Source: JBOGED01 sp050743625
GTDB taxonomy: Bacteria; Actinomycetota; Nitriliruptoria; Euzebyales; Egibacteraceae
Assembly (NCBI GenBank): GCA_050743625.1
Contig: JBOGED010000264.1
Location: forward strand, 1 to 16,958
DNA: 16,958 nucleotides
Reading direction: 5' to 3'
A program made the translations under genes and the position numbers. Positions within the stretch are counted from its first letter, which is position 1. The number at the start of each line of letters is the position of its first letter. Shown one piece after another: positions 7,663 through 15,196 of the stretch. Below the pieces are notes generated by a model. It did no database searches, was not told the DNA's origin, and saw only the letters and a program-made list of their open reading frames with translations.

Positions 7663-7874
7663 CGTCGCGAGTCCACTCCCGGGGCGCAATGGAGGCCTGC
7701 CGGCTCAGGTTGTGGCGCAGACGCAGTTCCCGCTCGCGAACCGTGGCTGCAAAGGAAACTGACAGCCCGGCACGCTGTTCGCCACGTTCGCGGGCGTGGG
7801 CGAGCAAACGACGAAGGGCATGGGTTGGGTAAGGCTAGCCGACCGCTCGCGGCCCGGGTTAGGCTCGCTAGTAC
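7663..7874. promoter_or_regulatory. nadB-pyc divergent intergenic region
   Basis: This 212-bp gap must hold the promoters for both genes. Upstream of pyc, TAGGCT (7860-7865) resembles an actinobacterial -10 box and would place transcription initiation within a few bases of the ATG at 7875. No ribosome site precedes that ATG, so a leaderless pyc mRNA is plausible. I see no clear palindrome for NadR-type or other regulators and no riboswitch. Confidence 0.3.
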
Positions 7875-10800
7875 ATGGGACACCGGATCAGCAAGCTGCT
7901 GGCCGCGAACCGCAGTGAGATCGCCATCCGGGTCTTCCGTGCGGCGAACGAGCTGGGTATCGGGACCGTTGCGATCTATTCGCGTGAGGATCGGTTCGCC
8001 CTGCATCGCTTCAAGGCGGACGAGAGTTACCTGATCGGCGTCGAGAACGAGCCGGTCCGCGCCTACCTCGGGATCGACGAGATCATCCGTGTGGCGAAGC
8101 GGACCGGTGTGGACGCGATCCATCCCGGTTATGGCCTTCTGGCCGAGAACCCGGACCTCGCAGAGGCGTGCGTGAGCGCGGGGATCGTCTTCGTCGGGCC
8201 CCCGGCCGAGGTCATGCGGCGGCTGGGAAACAAGGTCGAGGCGCGGGCACTCGCCGTCTCCGCGGGGGTACCCGTGATGCCGGCCACCGGCGCGCTTCCA
8301 CAAGACACGCACGAGATCGCGCGGCTCGGGGACGAGGTCGGCTACCCGCTGATGGTCAAGGCGAGCTGGGGCGGCGGTGGGCGCGGGATGCGCATCGTAC
8401 GCGACCGGGACGAGCTGCGGGAGCAGGTCGCGGCAGGGGAGCGTGAGGCGCGCGCGGCCTTTGGGAACGGCGAGGTCTTCCTCGAGCGCTTGGTCGAGCG
8501 GGCGCGGCACATCGAGGTTCAGATCCTTGGTGACCAGCATGGCAACGTCGTGCACTTGTACGACCGGGACTGCAGCGTCCAGCGCCGCCACCAGAAGGTG
8601 GTCGAGGCGGCGCCGGCCGTCGCCTTAAGCGGGCACCAGCGACAGGAGGTCTGTCGGGCGGCGGTCCTCCTCGCCCGGGCCGTCGGCTACGAGAACGCGG
8701 GCACCGTCGAGTTCCTCATGGACGCGGACACCGGGCGTTTCTACTTCATCGAGGTGAACCCGCGAATCCAGGTGGAGCACACGGTCACCGAGGTCGTGAC
8801 GGGCATCGACCTCGTCAAGGCGCAGATCCGGATCGCTCAGGGAGCGCGGATCGGCGCCGAGGAGAGCGGCGTGCCCGCGCAGGAGGACATCCGGCCGAGC
8901 GGCTACGGGATGCAGTGCAGGATCACCACCGAAGATCCCGAGAACCAGTTCATCCCCGACTACGGCAGGATCACCGCCTACCGCGGCGCGACCGGCTTCG
9001 GCATCCGCCTCGACGGCGGTACCGCCTACTCCGGCGCGGTCATCACGCCGTTCTACGACTCGCTACTCGAAAAGGTCACCGTCTGGGCGCCGACCCGCGA
9101 CGAGGCGATCCGGCGCATGGATCGCGCGCTCCGCGAGTTCCGGATCCGAGGCGTGAAGACCAACCTGCAGTTCCTCGAAGGGCTCATCAACCATCCCGCC
9201 TTCCAGGCGGGCGACATCACCACCCGCTTCATCGACGAGACTCCTGAGCTGCTGGAGTTCACGCCGAGGCGCGATCGGGCCACCAGGCTGTTGACGTTCA
9301 TCGGCGAGGTGCTCGTCAACGGCAACCCGGAGGTGGCCGGCCGCTCCATCGGGGACCGTCCGCCGCCGCCCCGGGTACCGGAGGACTTGGTGCCCTCCCG
9401 AGAGAAAGGCAGCCGCCATCTGTTGGGTGACCTCGGTCCCGAAGGCTTCGCCCGATGGATGCGTGATCAGTCTCGCCTGCTCCTGACCGATACGACGTTC
9501 CGTGACGCGCACCAGTCGTTGCACGCCACCCGCTTCCGAACCTACGACTTGGTGGCGCCGGGGGAGGCGTACTCCTCGTCGCTCACCGGTCTCCTGTCGC
9601 TGGAGGCGTGGGGCGGCGCGACCTTCGACGTGGCGATGCGCTTCCTGAACGAGGACCCGTGGGACCGGCTCTCGGCGCTCCGCCAGCGCATCCCGAACAT
9701 CCTGCTGCAGATGCTACTGCGGGCATCGAACGCGGTCGGGTACACCAACTACCCGGACGAGGTCGTCCGCTTCTTCGTCGCACGCGCGGCGGAGACCGGG
9801 GTTGACCTGTTCCGCATCTTCGACTCGCTCAACTGGGTCGAGAACATGCGCGTCGCGATGGACGCCGTGTTGGAGTCCGGCAAGCTCTGCGAGGCAGCCG
9901 TCTGCTATACCGGCGATCTCACGGACCCCAAACGCGACAAATACGACCTGAAGTACTACGTCGGCTTGGCGCGGGAGCTGGAACAGGCGGGGGCGCACAT
10001 CCTCGGCATCAAAGACATGGCCGGCCTATGCAAACCAGAGGCGGCGCGGCGGTTGGTGCGCGCCTTGCGCGAGGAGGTGGGACTGCCGATCCACTTCCAC
10101 ACGCACGATACGAGCGGGATCGCCGCCGCGAGCGTCCTCGCGGCGGCCGACGAGGGCGTCGACGCGGCCGACGCGGCGATGGGCCCGATGAGTGGGCTCA
10201 CCTCCCAGCCCAACCTCGGATCGATCGTGGAGGCGCTGCGCGGCGGGCCACGCGACACCGGGCTGCCTCGCGCGGCGCTGTCGGCCGTCGCGACCTATTG
10301 GGAGGCCGTGCGCCGCCACTACGGGGCGTTCGAGAGCGACCTGCGCGCCGGCTCGGCCGACGTGTACCAGCACGAGATGCCGGGTGGCCAGGTCACGAAC
10401 CTGCGAGAGCAGGCACGGGCGATGGGCATGGAGGCCCGCTGGCCCGACGTCGCCCGCGCCTATTCCGAGGTCAACGATCTGTTCGGCGACGTCATCAAGG
10501 TCACGCCGACGTCGAAGGTGGTCGGCGACCTCGCCGTGTACATGGTCACGAACGGCTTGACACGCGGCGACCTGCTGGATCCCGACCGCGAGATCGCATT
10601 CCCCTCGTCGGTGGTCGAGTTCTTCCACGGCGACCTCGGGCAGCCGCCGGGAGGCTTCCCGGAGGCGCTGCAACGCAGGGTGCTGAAGGGAGCGGAGCCG
10701 CTTCGCGTGCGGCCGGGAGCCGTGATCCCGCCGGTCGACCTCGCCAAAGAGCGGGCCGGTCTCGAGGGCGCGATCGGTCGGCCGGTGACCGACAACGAGC

Positions 10801-11330
10801 TGGCCTCGTACCTGATGTACCCGAAGGTGTTCCTCGACTTCGCCGAGCACCAGCAGGCCTACGGCGATGTGAGCGTCTTGCCGACATCGGTGTTCTTCTA
10901 TGGGATACAGACGGGCGACGAGTTAGCCGTCGACATCAACCCGGGCAAGACCCTGATCATCCGCTTCCTCGCGATCGGCGACCCCGACCTTGAGGGCCGC
11001 CGCGTGCTCTTCTTCGAGCTGAACGGCCAACCGCGCGAGGTGAAGATCGCGGATCGCTCCCTCGCCCCGGCCGTGCCCCCTCGCCGGAAGGCCGAGGAGG
11101 GCAACCCCGCCCACATCGCCGCTCCGATGCCGGGACTGGTCTCCAGCCTTGAGGTCACCTCCGGCCACCACGTCCGCAAAGGTGATCGCCTGCTCTCGAT
11201 CGAGGCGATGAAGATGGAGACGGCGATCTTCGCCGAGCACGACGGCCTGGTCGCGGACCTGCTCGTTACGGCCGGCACCCAGGTCGACGCGAAAGATCTC
11301 CTGCTCGTGATAGAGCCCGCGGGGGGATAG
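7875..11330 (+). CDS. pyc: Pyruvate carboxylase
   Basis: This biotin enzyme carboxylates pyruvate to oxaloacetate with ATP and bicarbonate, refilling the TCA cycle. All domains are in one 1151-residue chain. The biotin carboxylase (1-450) starts KLLAANRSEIAIRVFRAA and has the ATP-grasp glycine loop WGGGGRGM (165-172), RRHQKVVEAAP (237-247) and EVNPRIQVEHTVTE (293-306). The carboxyltransferase (about 530-830) has DTTFRDAHQSLHATR with metal-ligand D544, IKDMAG with K713, and FHTHDTSG with H742 and H744; VTPTSKVVGD (876-885) carries the conserved Thr. A linker region then leads to the biotinyl domain (about 1079-1148), where AMKMET holds biotinyl-Lys K1113. Nothing is truncated and all key residues are present. 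The ATG at 7875 fits the family N-terminus, although no ribosome site is seen. It ends 9 bases before the convergent ABM gene. Confidence 0.97.
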   Translation: MGHRISKLLAANRSEIAIRVFRAANELGIGTVAIYSREDRFALHRFKADESYLIGVENEPVRAYLGIDEIIRVAKRTGVDAIHPGYGLLAENPDLAEACVSAGIVFVGPPAEVMRRLGNKVEARALAVSAGVPVMPATGALPQDTHEIARLGDEVGYPLMVKASWGGGGRGMRIVRDRDELREQVAAGEREARAAFGNGEVFLERLVERARHIEVQILGDQHGNVVHLYDRDCSVQRRHQKVVEAAPAVALSGHQRQEVCRAAVLLARAVGYENAGTVEFLMDADTGRFYFIEVNPRIQVEHTVTEVVTGIDLVKAQIRIAQGARIGAEESGVPAQEDIRPSGYGMQCRITTEDPENQFIPDYGRITAYRGATGFGIRLDGGTAYSGAVITPFYDSLLEKVTVWAPTRDEAIRRMDRALREFRIRGVKTNLQFLEGLINHPAFQAGDITTRFIDETPELLEFTPRRDRATRLLTFIGEVLVNGNPEVAGRSIGDRPPPPRVPEDLVPSREKGSRHLLGDLGPEGFARWMRDQSRLLLTDTTFRDAHQSLHATRFRTYDLVAPGEAYSSSLTGLLSLEAWGGATFDVAMRFLNEDPWDRLSALRQRIPNILLQMLLRASNAVGYTNYPDEVVRFFVARAAETGVDLFRIFDSLNWVENMRVAMDAVLESGKLCEAAVCYTGDLTDPKRDKYDLKYYVGLARELEQAGAHILGIKDMAGLCKPEAARRLVRALREEVGLPIHFHTHDTSGIAAASVLAAADEGVDAADAAMGPMSGLTSQPNLGSIVEALRGGPRDTGLPRAALSAVATYWEAVRRHYGAFESDLRAGSADVYQHEMPGGQVTNLREQARAMGMEARWPDVARAYSEVNDLFGDVIKVTPTSKVVGDLAVYMVTNGLTRGDLLDPDREIAFPSSVVEFFHGDLGQPPGGFPEALQRRVLKGAEPLRVRPGAVIPPVDLAKERAGLEGAIGRPVTDNELASYLMYPKVFLDFAEHQQAYGDVSVLPTSVFFYGIQTGDELAVDINPGKTLIIRFLAIGDPDLEGRRVLFFELNGQPREVKIADRSLAPAVPPRRKAEEGNPAHIAAPMPGLVSSLEVTSGHHVRKGDRLLSIEAMKMETAIFAEHDGLVADLLVTAGTQVDAKDLLLVIEPAGG

Positions 11331-11339
11331 CCATGTCGG

Positions 11340-11708
11340 TCAGCCGAGGCAGATGCCGGGGACCGCTACCTTCGCGAAGACATGCGGCGAGCCGACCGTG
11401 CTCGCGGGATAGCGGCGTATCCGTTCCTGGAACTCGGGGTTGAGAAACGCGTCCCGAAGCGCGGCCGTGGACTCCCAGACGGCGATGTTGATGAACGTCG
11501 TACTGCCCGCGGTCCCACGGTAGAGCTGGGCGCTGATGTAGCCCGGCTGCTCCTTCATGAACGCGGCGTCGTCCGCCCAGACCTCGACGAGGCGATCCGC
11601 GTCCTCCGGCGCGACGTGGAACTGGTTGATCAGCACGATCGGGGCTGTGTCCTGTGCCAACTGCTCTTGATAGCCGACGCGTTCGTCCTGCTCACGAAGT
11701 GTGATCAT
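11340..11708 (-). CDS. Antibiotic biosynthesis monooxygenase (ABM) family protein
   Basis: The 122-residue protein starts at ATG 11708, which lies inside the end of the MarR gene (17-base overlap), so the two are co-transcribed and probably translationally coupled. Residues about 22-95 form a ferredoxin-like ABM domain: IVLINQFHVAPEDADRLVEVW, then the loop EQPGYISAQLYRG and the strand TTFINIAVWES. ABM proteins are small dimers that oxidise quinols, polyketide phenols or haem without a cofactor, although many have no known substrate. No signal peptide or membrane segment is present. A weak GGAGAG lies about 11 bases upstream of the ATG. Being paired with a MarR repressor and divergent from a thioesterase suggests a role in handling a phenolic or acyl compound, which is inference. 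Confidence 0.85.
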   Translation of the reverse strand: MITLREQDERVGYQEQLAQDTAPIVLINQFHVAPEDADRLVEVWADDAAFMKEQPGYISAQLYRGTAGSTTFINIAVWESTAALRDAFLNPEFQERIRRYPASTVGSPHVFAKVAVPGICLG

Positions 11709-12177
11709 GGGTGGCGCTCTCCAATCTCTCGCATAGTTGACTGAGGGTGTGCGCCGCCGTCTCGAGGTCCGCCAGCTCCATGCCTTCGGCCAGGCGATTG
11801 CTCCATTCCACCTGGCGGGCCGCAAGCGCCGAGTACCGGGTGGCGCCGCGCTCGGTCAGGCGGATCAACCTCGAGCGGCGATGGTCGGCGTTTGGCAGCA
11901 GCGTGACAAGGCCATCGGCCGCGAGGCGTTTCACCGTCGCATGGACGCTTTGGGGGGTCAGGCCCATCCTGCGCGCGATCTGCGGGACGGTGAGGGGCGC
12001 CTGGGCCAGTGTGATCGCGCCGAGCACCTGCCACCGCGCCGAGGTCAGCTCCTCCTGGGACGCCAGCGCGTCCCCGGCGGTCAGCAATAGTCCTTTGGCC
12101 TGGAACACCAACAAGATGACCTGGGTCAGCGCTTCCGCTTGGGCCGTTTGCGCCTCGATCTCGCCACGTGCTAACAT
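11692..12177 (-). CDS. MarR-family transcriptional regulator
   Basis: The 161-residue winged-helix protein probably represses its own operon and the divergent thioesterase until it binds a small, often phenolic or acyl, ligand. The winged helix spans about 44-112: SARWQVLGAITLAQAPLTVP leads to the helix-turn-helix IARRMGLTPQSVHATVKRLAADGL, with the recognition helix at about 74-88. The wing is PNADHRRSRLIRLT, with the conserved D-R pair. N- and C-terminal helices would form the dimer interface. The ATG at 12177 has no ribosome site and lies 9 bases from the palindrome 12187-12201, so the mRNA may be nearly leaderless. The gene overlaps the downstream ABM gene. The family call is firm and the ligand unknown. 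Confidence 0.92.
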   Translation of the reverse strand: MLARGEIEAQTAQAEALTQVILLVFQAKGLLLTAGDALASQEELTSARWQVLGAITLAQAPLTVPQIARRMGLTPQSVHATVKRLAADGLVTLLPNADHRRSRLIRLTERGATRYSALAARQVEWSNRLAEGMELADLETAAHTLSQLCERLESATHDHTS

Positions 12178-12186
12178 GTAAGGAGA

Positions 12187-12201
12187 CTGACATTATGTCA
12201 G
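12187..12201. promoter_or_regulatory. Perfect 15-bp palindrome, likely MarR operator
   Basis: CTGACATTATGTCAG is a perfect inverted repeat (7+1+7) in the 49-bp gap between marR and the thioesterase gene. Its size matches typical MarR operators. It contains CATAAT on the minus strand, a near-consensus -10 box for marR, so binding would block the promoter. A TTGACA on the minus strand at 12207-12212 is too close to pair with that -10 at normal spacing. Confidence 0.65.
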
Positions 12202-12226
12202 GCACCTGTCAAGAGGGAGCTTCCTT

Positions 12227-12652
12227 GTGAGCCAGTTCCCGCTCGGGCTCGAGTACCGCCACACGTTCACCGTCACCGACGCCAAGACGGTTCCCGCGCT
12301 CTACCCGGAAGCGGAGGAGTTTCTCGCGATGCCGAGGGTGTTCGCCACCGGCTTCCTGGTCGGACTGCTGGAGTGGGCCTGCATCCTGGCCGTCAATCCC
12401 TATCTGGACTGGCCGCGGCAGCAGACCGTCGGGATCAGGATCGACATCACCCACGAGGCCCCCACCCCGGTAGGCATGTCCGTCGCGGCGTCGGTGCGCC
12501 TCGCGCAGGTCAACGGCCGCCGTCTCGTGTTCGACGTCAGCGCGGCCGACGAGTGGGACACGATCGCGCGTGGAGTTCACGAGCGAGCTGTCATCGACCA
12601 CCAGCGGTTCTCCCGGCGAGTTGCCGCCAAGGCGCTGCCCGCCGACCCGTAG
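12227..12652 (+). CDS. FlK-like hot-dog thioesterase (fluoroacetyl-CoA thioesterase family)
   Basis: The 141-residue hot-dog protein closely resembles Streptomyces cattleya FlK, which hydrolyses fluoroacetyl-CoA. Recognisable blocks are HTFTVTDAKTVPALYPEAEE, FATGFLVGLLEWAC, VGIRIDITHEAPTPVGM and HERAVI near the end. By my alignment from memory, the FlK catalytic Thr42, Glu50 and His76 correspond to Thr41, Glu49 and His76 here. The FlK gate residue Phe36, important for discriminating fluoroacetyl- from acetyl-CoA, corresponds to Met35. The GTG at 12227 has AGGGAG with 7-base spacing. It diverges from marR-ABM across the palindrome and is probably co-regulated. It is likely a cytosolic acyl-CoA or acyl-carrier thioesterase. 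No fluorinase or fluoride exporter gene is in the window, so fluoroacetate as substrate is only a possibility. Confidence 0.85.
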   Translation: MSQFPLGLEYRHTFTVTDAKTVPALYPEAEEFLAMPRVFATGFLVGLLEWACILAVNPYLDWPRQQTVGIRIDITHEAPTPVGMSVAASVRLAQVNGRRLVFDVSAADEWDTIARGVHERAVIDHQRFSRRVAAKALPADP

Positions 12653-12679
12653 TGCGCCGCGTCCCTTACGGCGAGGTGG

Positions 12680-12994
12680 CTACCCCAGCTCTGACATCTC
12701 CGACCAGCCTTGCGGCACCTCGACGTTGACGATCTTCGGGGCCTCGGCAACCACCTTGGGGAACCAGGACATGAAGTCTGAGAAGTGTTCCGTCTTCACG
12801 TGGGCGTCGCCTGCTTCGCGGGACTCGAACCCCTCCACGATGGCGAACTGGTTGGCGGTCTCGATGCTCTCGAAGCAGTCGAAAGAGAGGTTGCCTTGCT
12901 CCTGCCGGACGGCCTCGGTGTAGCGCTGGATGCCCGCGAGCCAGTAATCACGCTGATCGGGGCGGATCTGAACCTTGAGGACGATGAAGATCAT
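12680..12994 (-). CDS. Second ABM-family (YgiN-like quinol) monooxygenase
   Basis: The 104-residue protein starts at ATG 12994, with AGGGA 8 bases upstream. It is essentially a single ABM domain: MIFIVLKVQIRPDQRDYWL, then QEQGNLSFDCFESIE, FAIVEGFES and HVKTEHFSDFMSW, the usual strand-helix pattern of putative quinol monooxygenases such as YgiN. Compared with the ABM protein at 11340-11708, it is shorter and has the typical conserved His pair (H64 and H69), so the two are distinct members and not a recent duplication. It converges with the thioesterase gene (27 bases between stops) and diverges from the TetR-monooxygenase pair. It may act on a quinol or phenol; the substrate cannot be read from sequence. 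Confidence 0.85.
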   Translation of the reverse strand: MIFIVLKVQIRPDQRDYWLAGIQRYTEAVRQEQGNLSFDCFESIETANQFAIVEGFESREAGDAHVKTEHFSDFMSWFPKVVAEAPKIVNVEVPQGWSEMSELG

Positions 12995-13166
12995 GGATTG
13001 GTCCCTTCGGCTAGGGCGTTCGGCAATGTACGGGCGCAATCAGGCAGTCACCGATCGTGACCTCGTGATGCTACCGAAAGCGGGTCGGCGAGACGACCAC
13101 CGTGGCTCCGGCTGGTGGCGGCCCTCCCGTGGCTCGGTGGCGCCCGTTGCCAAGTGCGTGTATCCT

Positions 13167-13180
13167 CAACCAAGTGGTTG
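13167..13180. promoter_or_regulatory. Inverted repeat, likely TetR operator
   Basis: CAACCA-AG-TGGTTG is a perfect 6-2-6 inverted repeat that ends 11 bases before the GTG start of the TetR gene. A possible -10 box, TATCCT (13161-13166), directly precedes it, so a bound repressor would cover the transcription start. The 197-bp gap also contains the promoter of the divergent ABM gene, which could be controlled from the same site. Confidence 0.5.
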
Positions 13181-13191
13181 GTGGAGTCAGA

Positions 13192-13758
13192 GTGCGACGG
13201 GACGAGCTCGTGGAGGCGGCGTTTCGTAGGGTCGCTCAGTCAGGGTTCGAGGGCTTGCGGCTGCGGCAGGTCGCCGACGACGTCGGCATCGACCATTCGA
13301 CCCTGCATTACCACGTCGCGACCAAGCAGGACCTGATCGTCGGTGTCGCGGAGTACACGACGCGCCAGTTCTGGTCGACCCTCCCCGCCGGGCCGGACCC
13401 GGCAAGCCAGCTGCGCGGCCACCTTGAGGCATTGCGACGGCTGATGGTGGAGCGGCCGGAGCTGTTCACGGTTACCGCCGAGCTCGACCTGCGCGCGCGC
13501 CGTGACCCGGCGGTCCGAGTGGCGATGGACGAGTACGAGTCCGGGTGGCGAGCCGCCCTGATCGAGGTGCTCTCCCGAGGAGCGCAGGGCCAGGCGTGGG
13601 CTCCCGAGGTCCGCCCCCAGATCGCCGCCGAAACCCTGATCGCCGCCGTCAAAGGCGTGCGGTTGGTGCCTGACCGTGCGGGCGAGGTCTTTGCCCAACT
13701 CGAGGCGCTCCTCCTCCGGGGCGTCAGCGAGCCGACCCAGGACAGGAGCGCATCATGA
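13192..13758 (+). CDS. TetR-family transcriptional regulator
   Basis: The 188-residue protein has an N-terminal TetR DNA-binding domain: VRRDELVEAAFRRVAQSGFE, then LRLRQVADDVGIDHSTLHYH (helix-turn-helix, about 22-42) and VATKQDLIVGVAEY. The C-terminal helical region has PELFTVTAELDLRARRDPAV and would bind the inducer. The start is GTG 13192, with GGTGGAGT spaced 6 bases upstream; the frame remains open upstream, but the inverted repeat at 13167-13180 argues against an earlier start. The stop overlaps the start of the FAD monooxygenase as ATGA (13755-13758), which indicates translational coupling. It probably represses itself, the monooxygenase and possibly the divergent ABM gene. Confidence 0.9.
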   Translation: MRRDELVEAAFRRVAQSGFEGLRLRQVADDVGIDHSTLHYHVATKQDLIVGVAEYTTRQFWSTLPAGPDPASQLRGHLEALRRLMVERPELFTVTAELDLRARRDPAVRVAMDEYESGWRAALIEVLSRGAQGQAWAPEVRPQIAAETLIAAVKGVRLVPDRAGEVFAQLEALLLRGVSEPTQDRSAS

Positions 13759-15138
13759 CCGTGACCGAACCCCTGAGCGTGATCGTCATCGGCGGCGGCA
13801 TCGGCGGGCTGTGCCTGGCCCAGGGACTACGCCAGGCCGGCGTCGCCGTCGAGGTCTACGAACGCGACCGCGCCCCGGGCAGCCGCTGGGAGGGCTACCG
13901 CATCCACGTGAACCCGGCCGGTGCCCGGTCGCTGCGGGCGTGCCTGCCCGACCCGCTCTGGGAGGCGTTCCTCGCCACCTCCGGGTTCCTCACCGAGCAG
14001 CTCGACGAGCTCGTGGTCGTCGAGGAGTCGATCATGTACCCGCGTGGGGTGGCCGACCCGGCTGAGGGCCACTATGCGGTTGGTGAGCATGCGCGCGCGG
14101 CAGCGTGCCCATGCCGGGTGGCTGACCCGGCTGAGGGCCACTATGGTCGACCGGGGCACGCTGCGCCGGTTGCTTCTCGCCGGCCTGGACGAGGTGGTGC
14201 ACTTCGGTGCCGAGTTCGTCCGCTACGAGCACACCGGCGATGGCCGGGTCGCGGCGGTGTTCGCCGACGGGCGGCGCGCCGTCGGCGGCGTGCTGGTTGG
14301 CGCCGACGGCGCATCCTCACGAGTGCGCCGGCAGTACCTGCCGCATGCTGGGCACGTCCACGCCGGCGTCGGCGGGGTCGCGCATAAGCTGTTCCTGACT
14401 GACGAGACTCGCGGGTGGGTGCCGCGGCGGCTGCAGACCGGCATGAACGCGATCATGGTCGATGCGCCGGTGTCGCTGTTCACTTCGGTGTACGAGCCGC
14501 CGCCCGGAGCGCGCACGGCGCTCGAACGTGTGACCGGCGCTCCGGCGGAGGCCGCCGACACGCCCTACGTGCTCTGCGCACTCAACGCCGACCCCGCCGT
14601 GCTCCCCGAGGACCTCACCACCCTCGATGGCGACGCGCTGCGGCGCACGGTCGACGACCTCGTCGCCGGCTGGCACCCCGACCTGCGGCGGCTGCTCGCG
14701 GAGTCCGACGCGGCCAGTCGCAACGCGATCGAGTTCACCGCCTCCGTCGAGGTCGCGCCGTGGGAGAGCTCGAACGTCACCGTGCTCGGCGACGCGATCC
14801 ACACCATGCCCCCGCTCGGCGGCCTCGGGGGGAACACCGCAATGCGCGACGCCCGCCTGCTCGGCCAGATGCTGACCTTGGCCGATCGCGGCGAGCGGGA
14901 CGTGCGTGACGCGGTCCGGGAGTACGAGGACGATATGCGTGAGTACGGCTACGCCGCGATCCGGGACGCGCTCGCCAGCAGGGACCAGATGCTGTCCACC
15001 GGCGCGGTCGGCGAGTTCACCGCCCGGGCGTGGTTTCGCCTCTGCCGCGCGGTGCCCGCCCTGCGCCGGCGCACCTTCAGCGGCTGGGACGGCGAGGCGG
15101 AGCCCCGCCCATGGGAACGCTCTGGCGCGGCGGCCTGA
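13755..15138 (+). pseudogene. FAD-dependent monooxygenase (aromatic hydroxylase type), frameshifted
   Basis: Two frames together cover one class A flavin monooxygenase. The first, from ATG 13755 (AGGAG 7 bases upstream), has the FAD dinucleotide motif VIVIGGGIGGLCLAQGL (GxGxxG at 13-18) and E36 closing the Rossmann fold. Coding sense lasts to about SIMYPRGVADPAEGHYAV near 14080. The second frame is clearly coding from about 14143 (VDRGTLRRLLLAG), with the DG motif GADGASSRVR (near 14305) and the GD motif LGDAIHTMPPLGGLGG (near 14785), and runs to 15138. Between them is a 30-bp repeat offset by 69 bases. The 69-bp extra copy keeps the frame, but about 2 bases appear lost at the second junction, which causes the shift. 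As read, no full enzyme is made. Assembly error is possible. Confidence 0.75.
14047..14145. repeat. Direct repeat of 30 bp (29 identical) within the monooxygenase
   Basis: Copy one is 14047-14076 and copy two 14116-14145. Both begin GGGTGGC and end GGGCCACTATG; they differ only by C/T at the eighth base. The copies are offset by 69 bases, with a 39-bp segment between them that includes GCATGCGCGCGCGGC. The repeat coincides exactly with the frameshift. Confidence 0.9.
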
Positions 15139-15196
15139 GCTGCGCAATCACGAGTAGACGCAGACACAGTGGAAATCTCCCGGTGGCGCCCGCGCC

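Noticed and set aside
10028..10993. 321-codon plus-strand frame inside pyc
   Set aside because: It lies in another frame within the carboxyltransferase domain of pyc, whose own frame is intact. The Arg-rich translation has no family motif.
12227..12652. A fluorometabolite (fluoroacetate) gene cluster
   Set aside because: Only the FlK-like gene points that way. No fluorinase, fluoride channel, fluoride riboswitch or fluoroacetaldehyde dehydrogenase is visible in the window, and FlK-like thioesterases may well have other roles.
11340..12994. The two ABM genes as a recent duplication
   Set aside because: Their proteins differ in length and in nearly all positions outside the general fold pattern, so they are separate family members.
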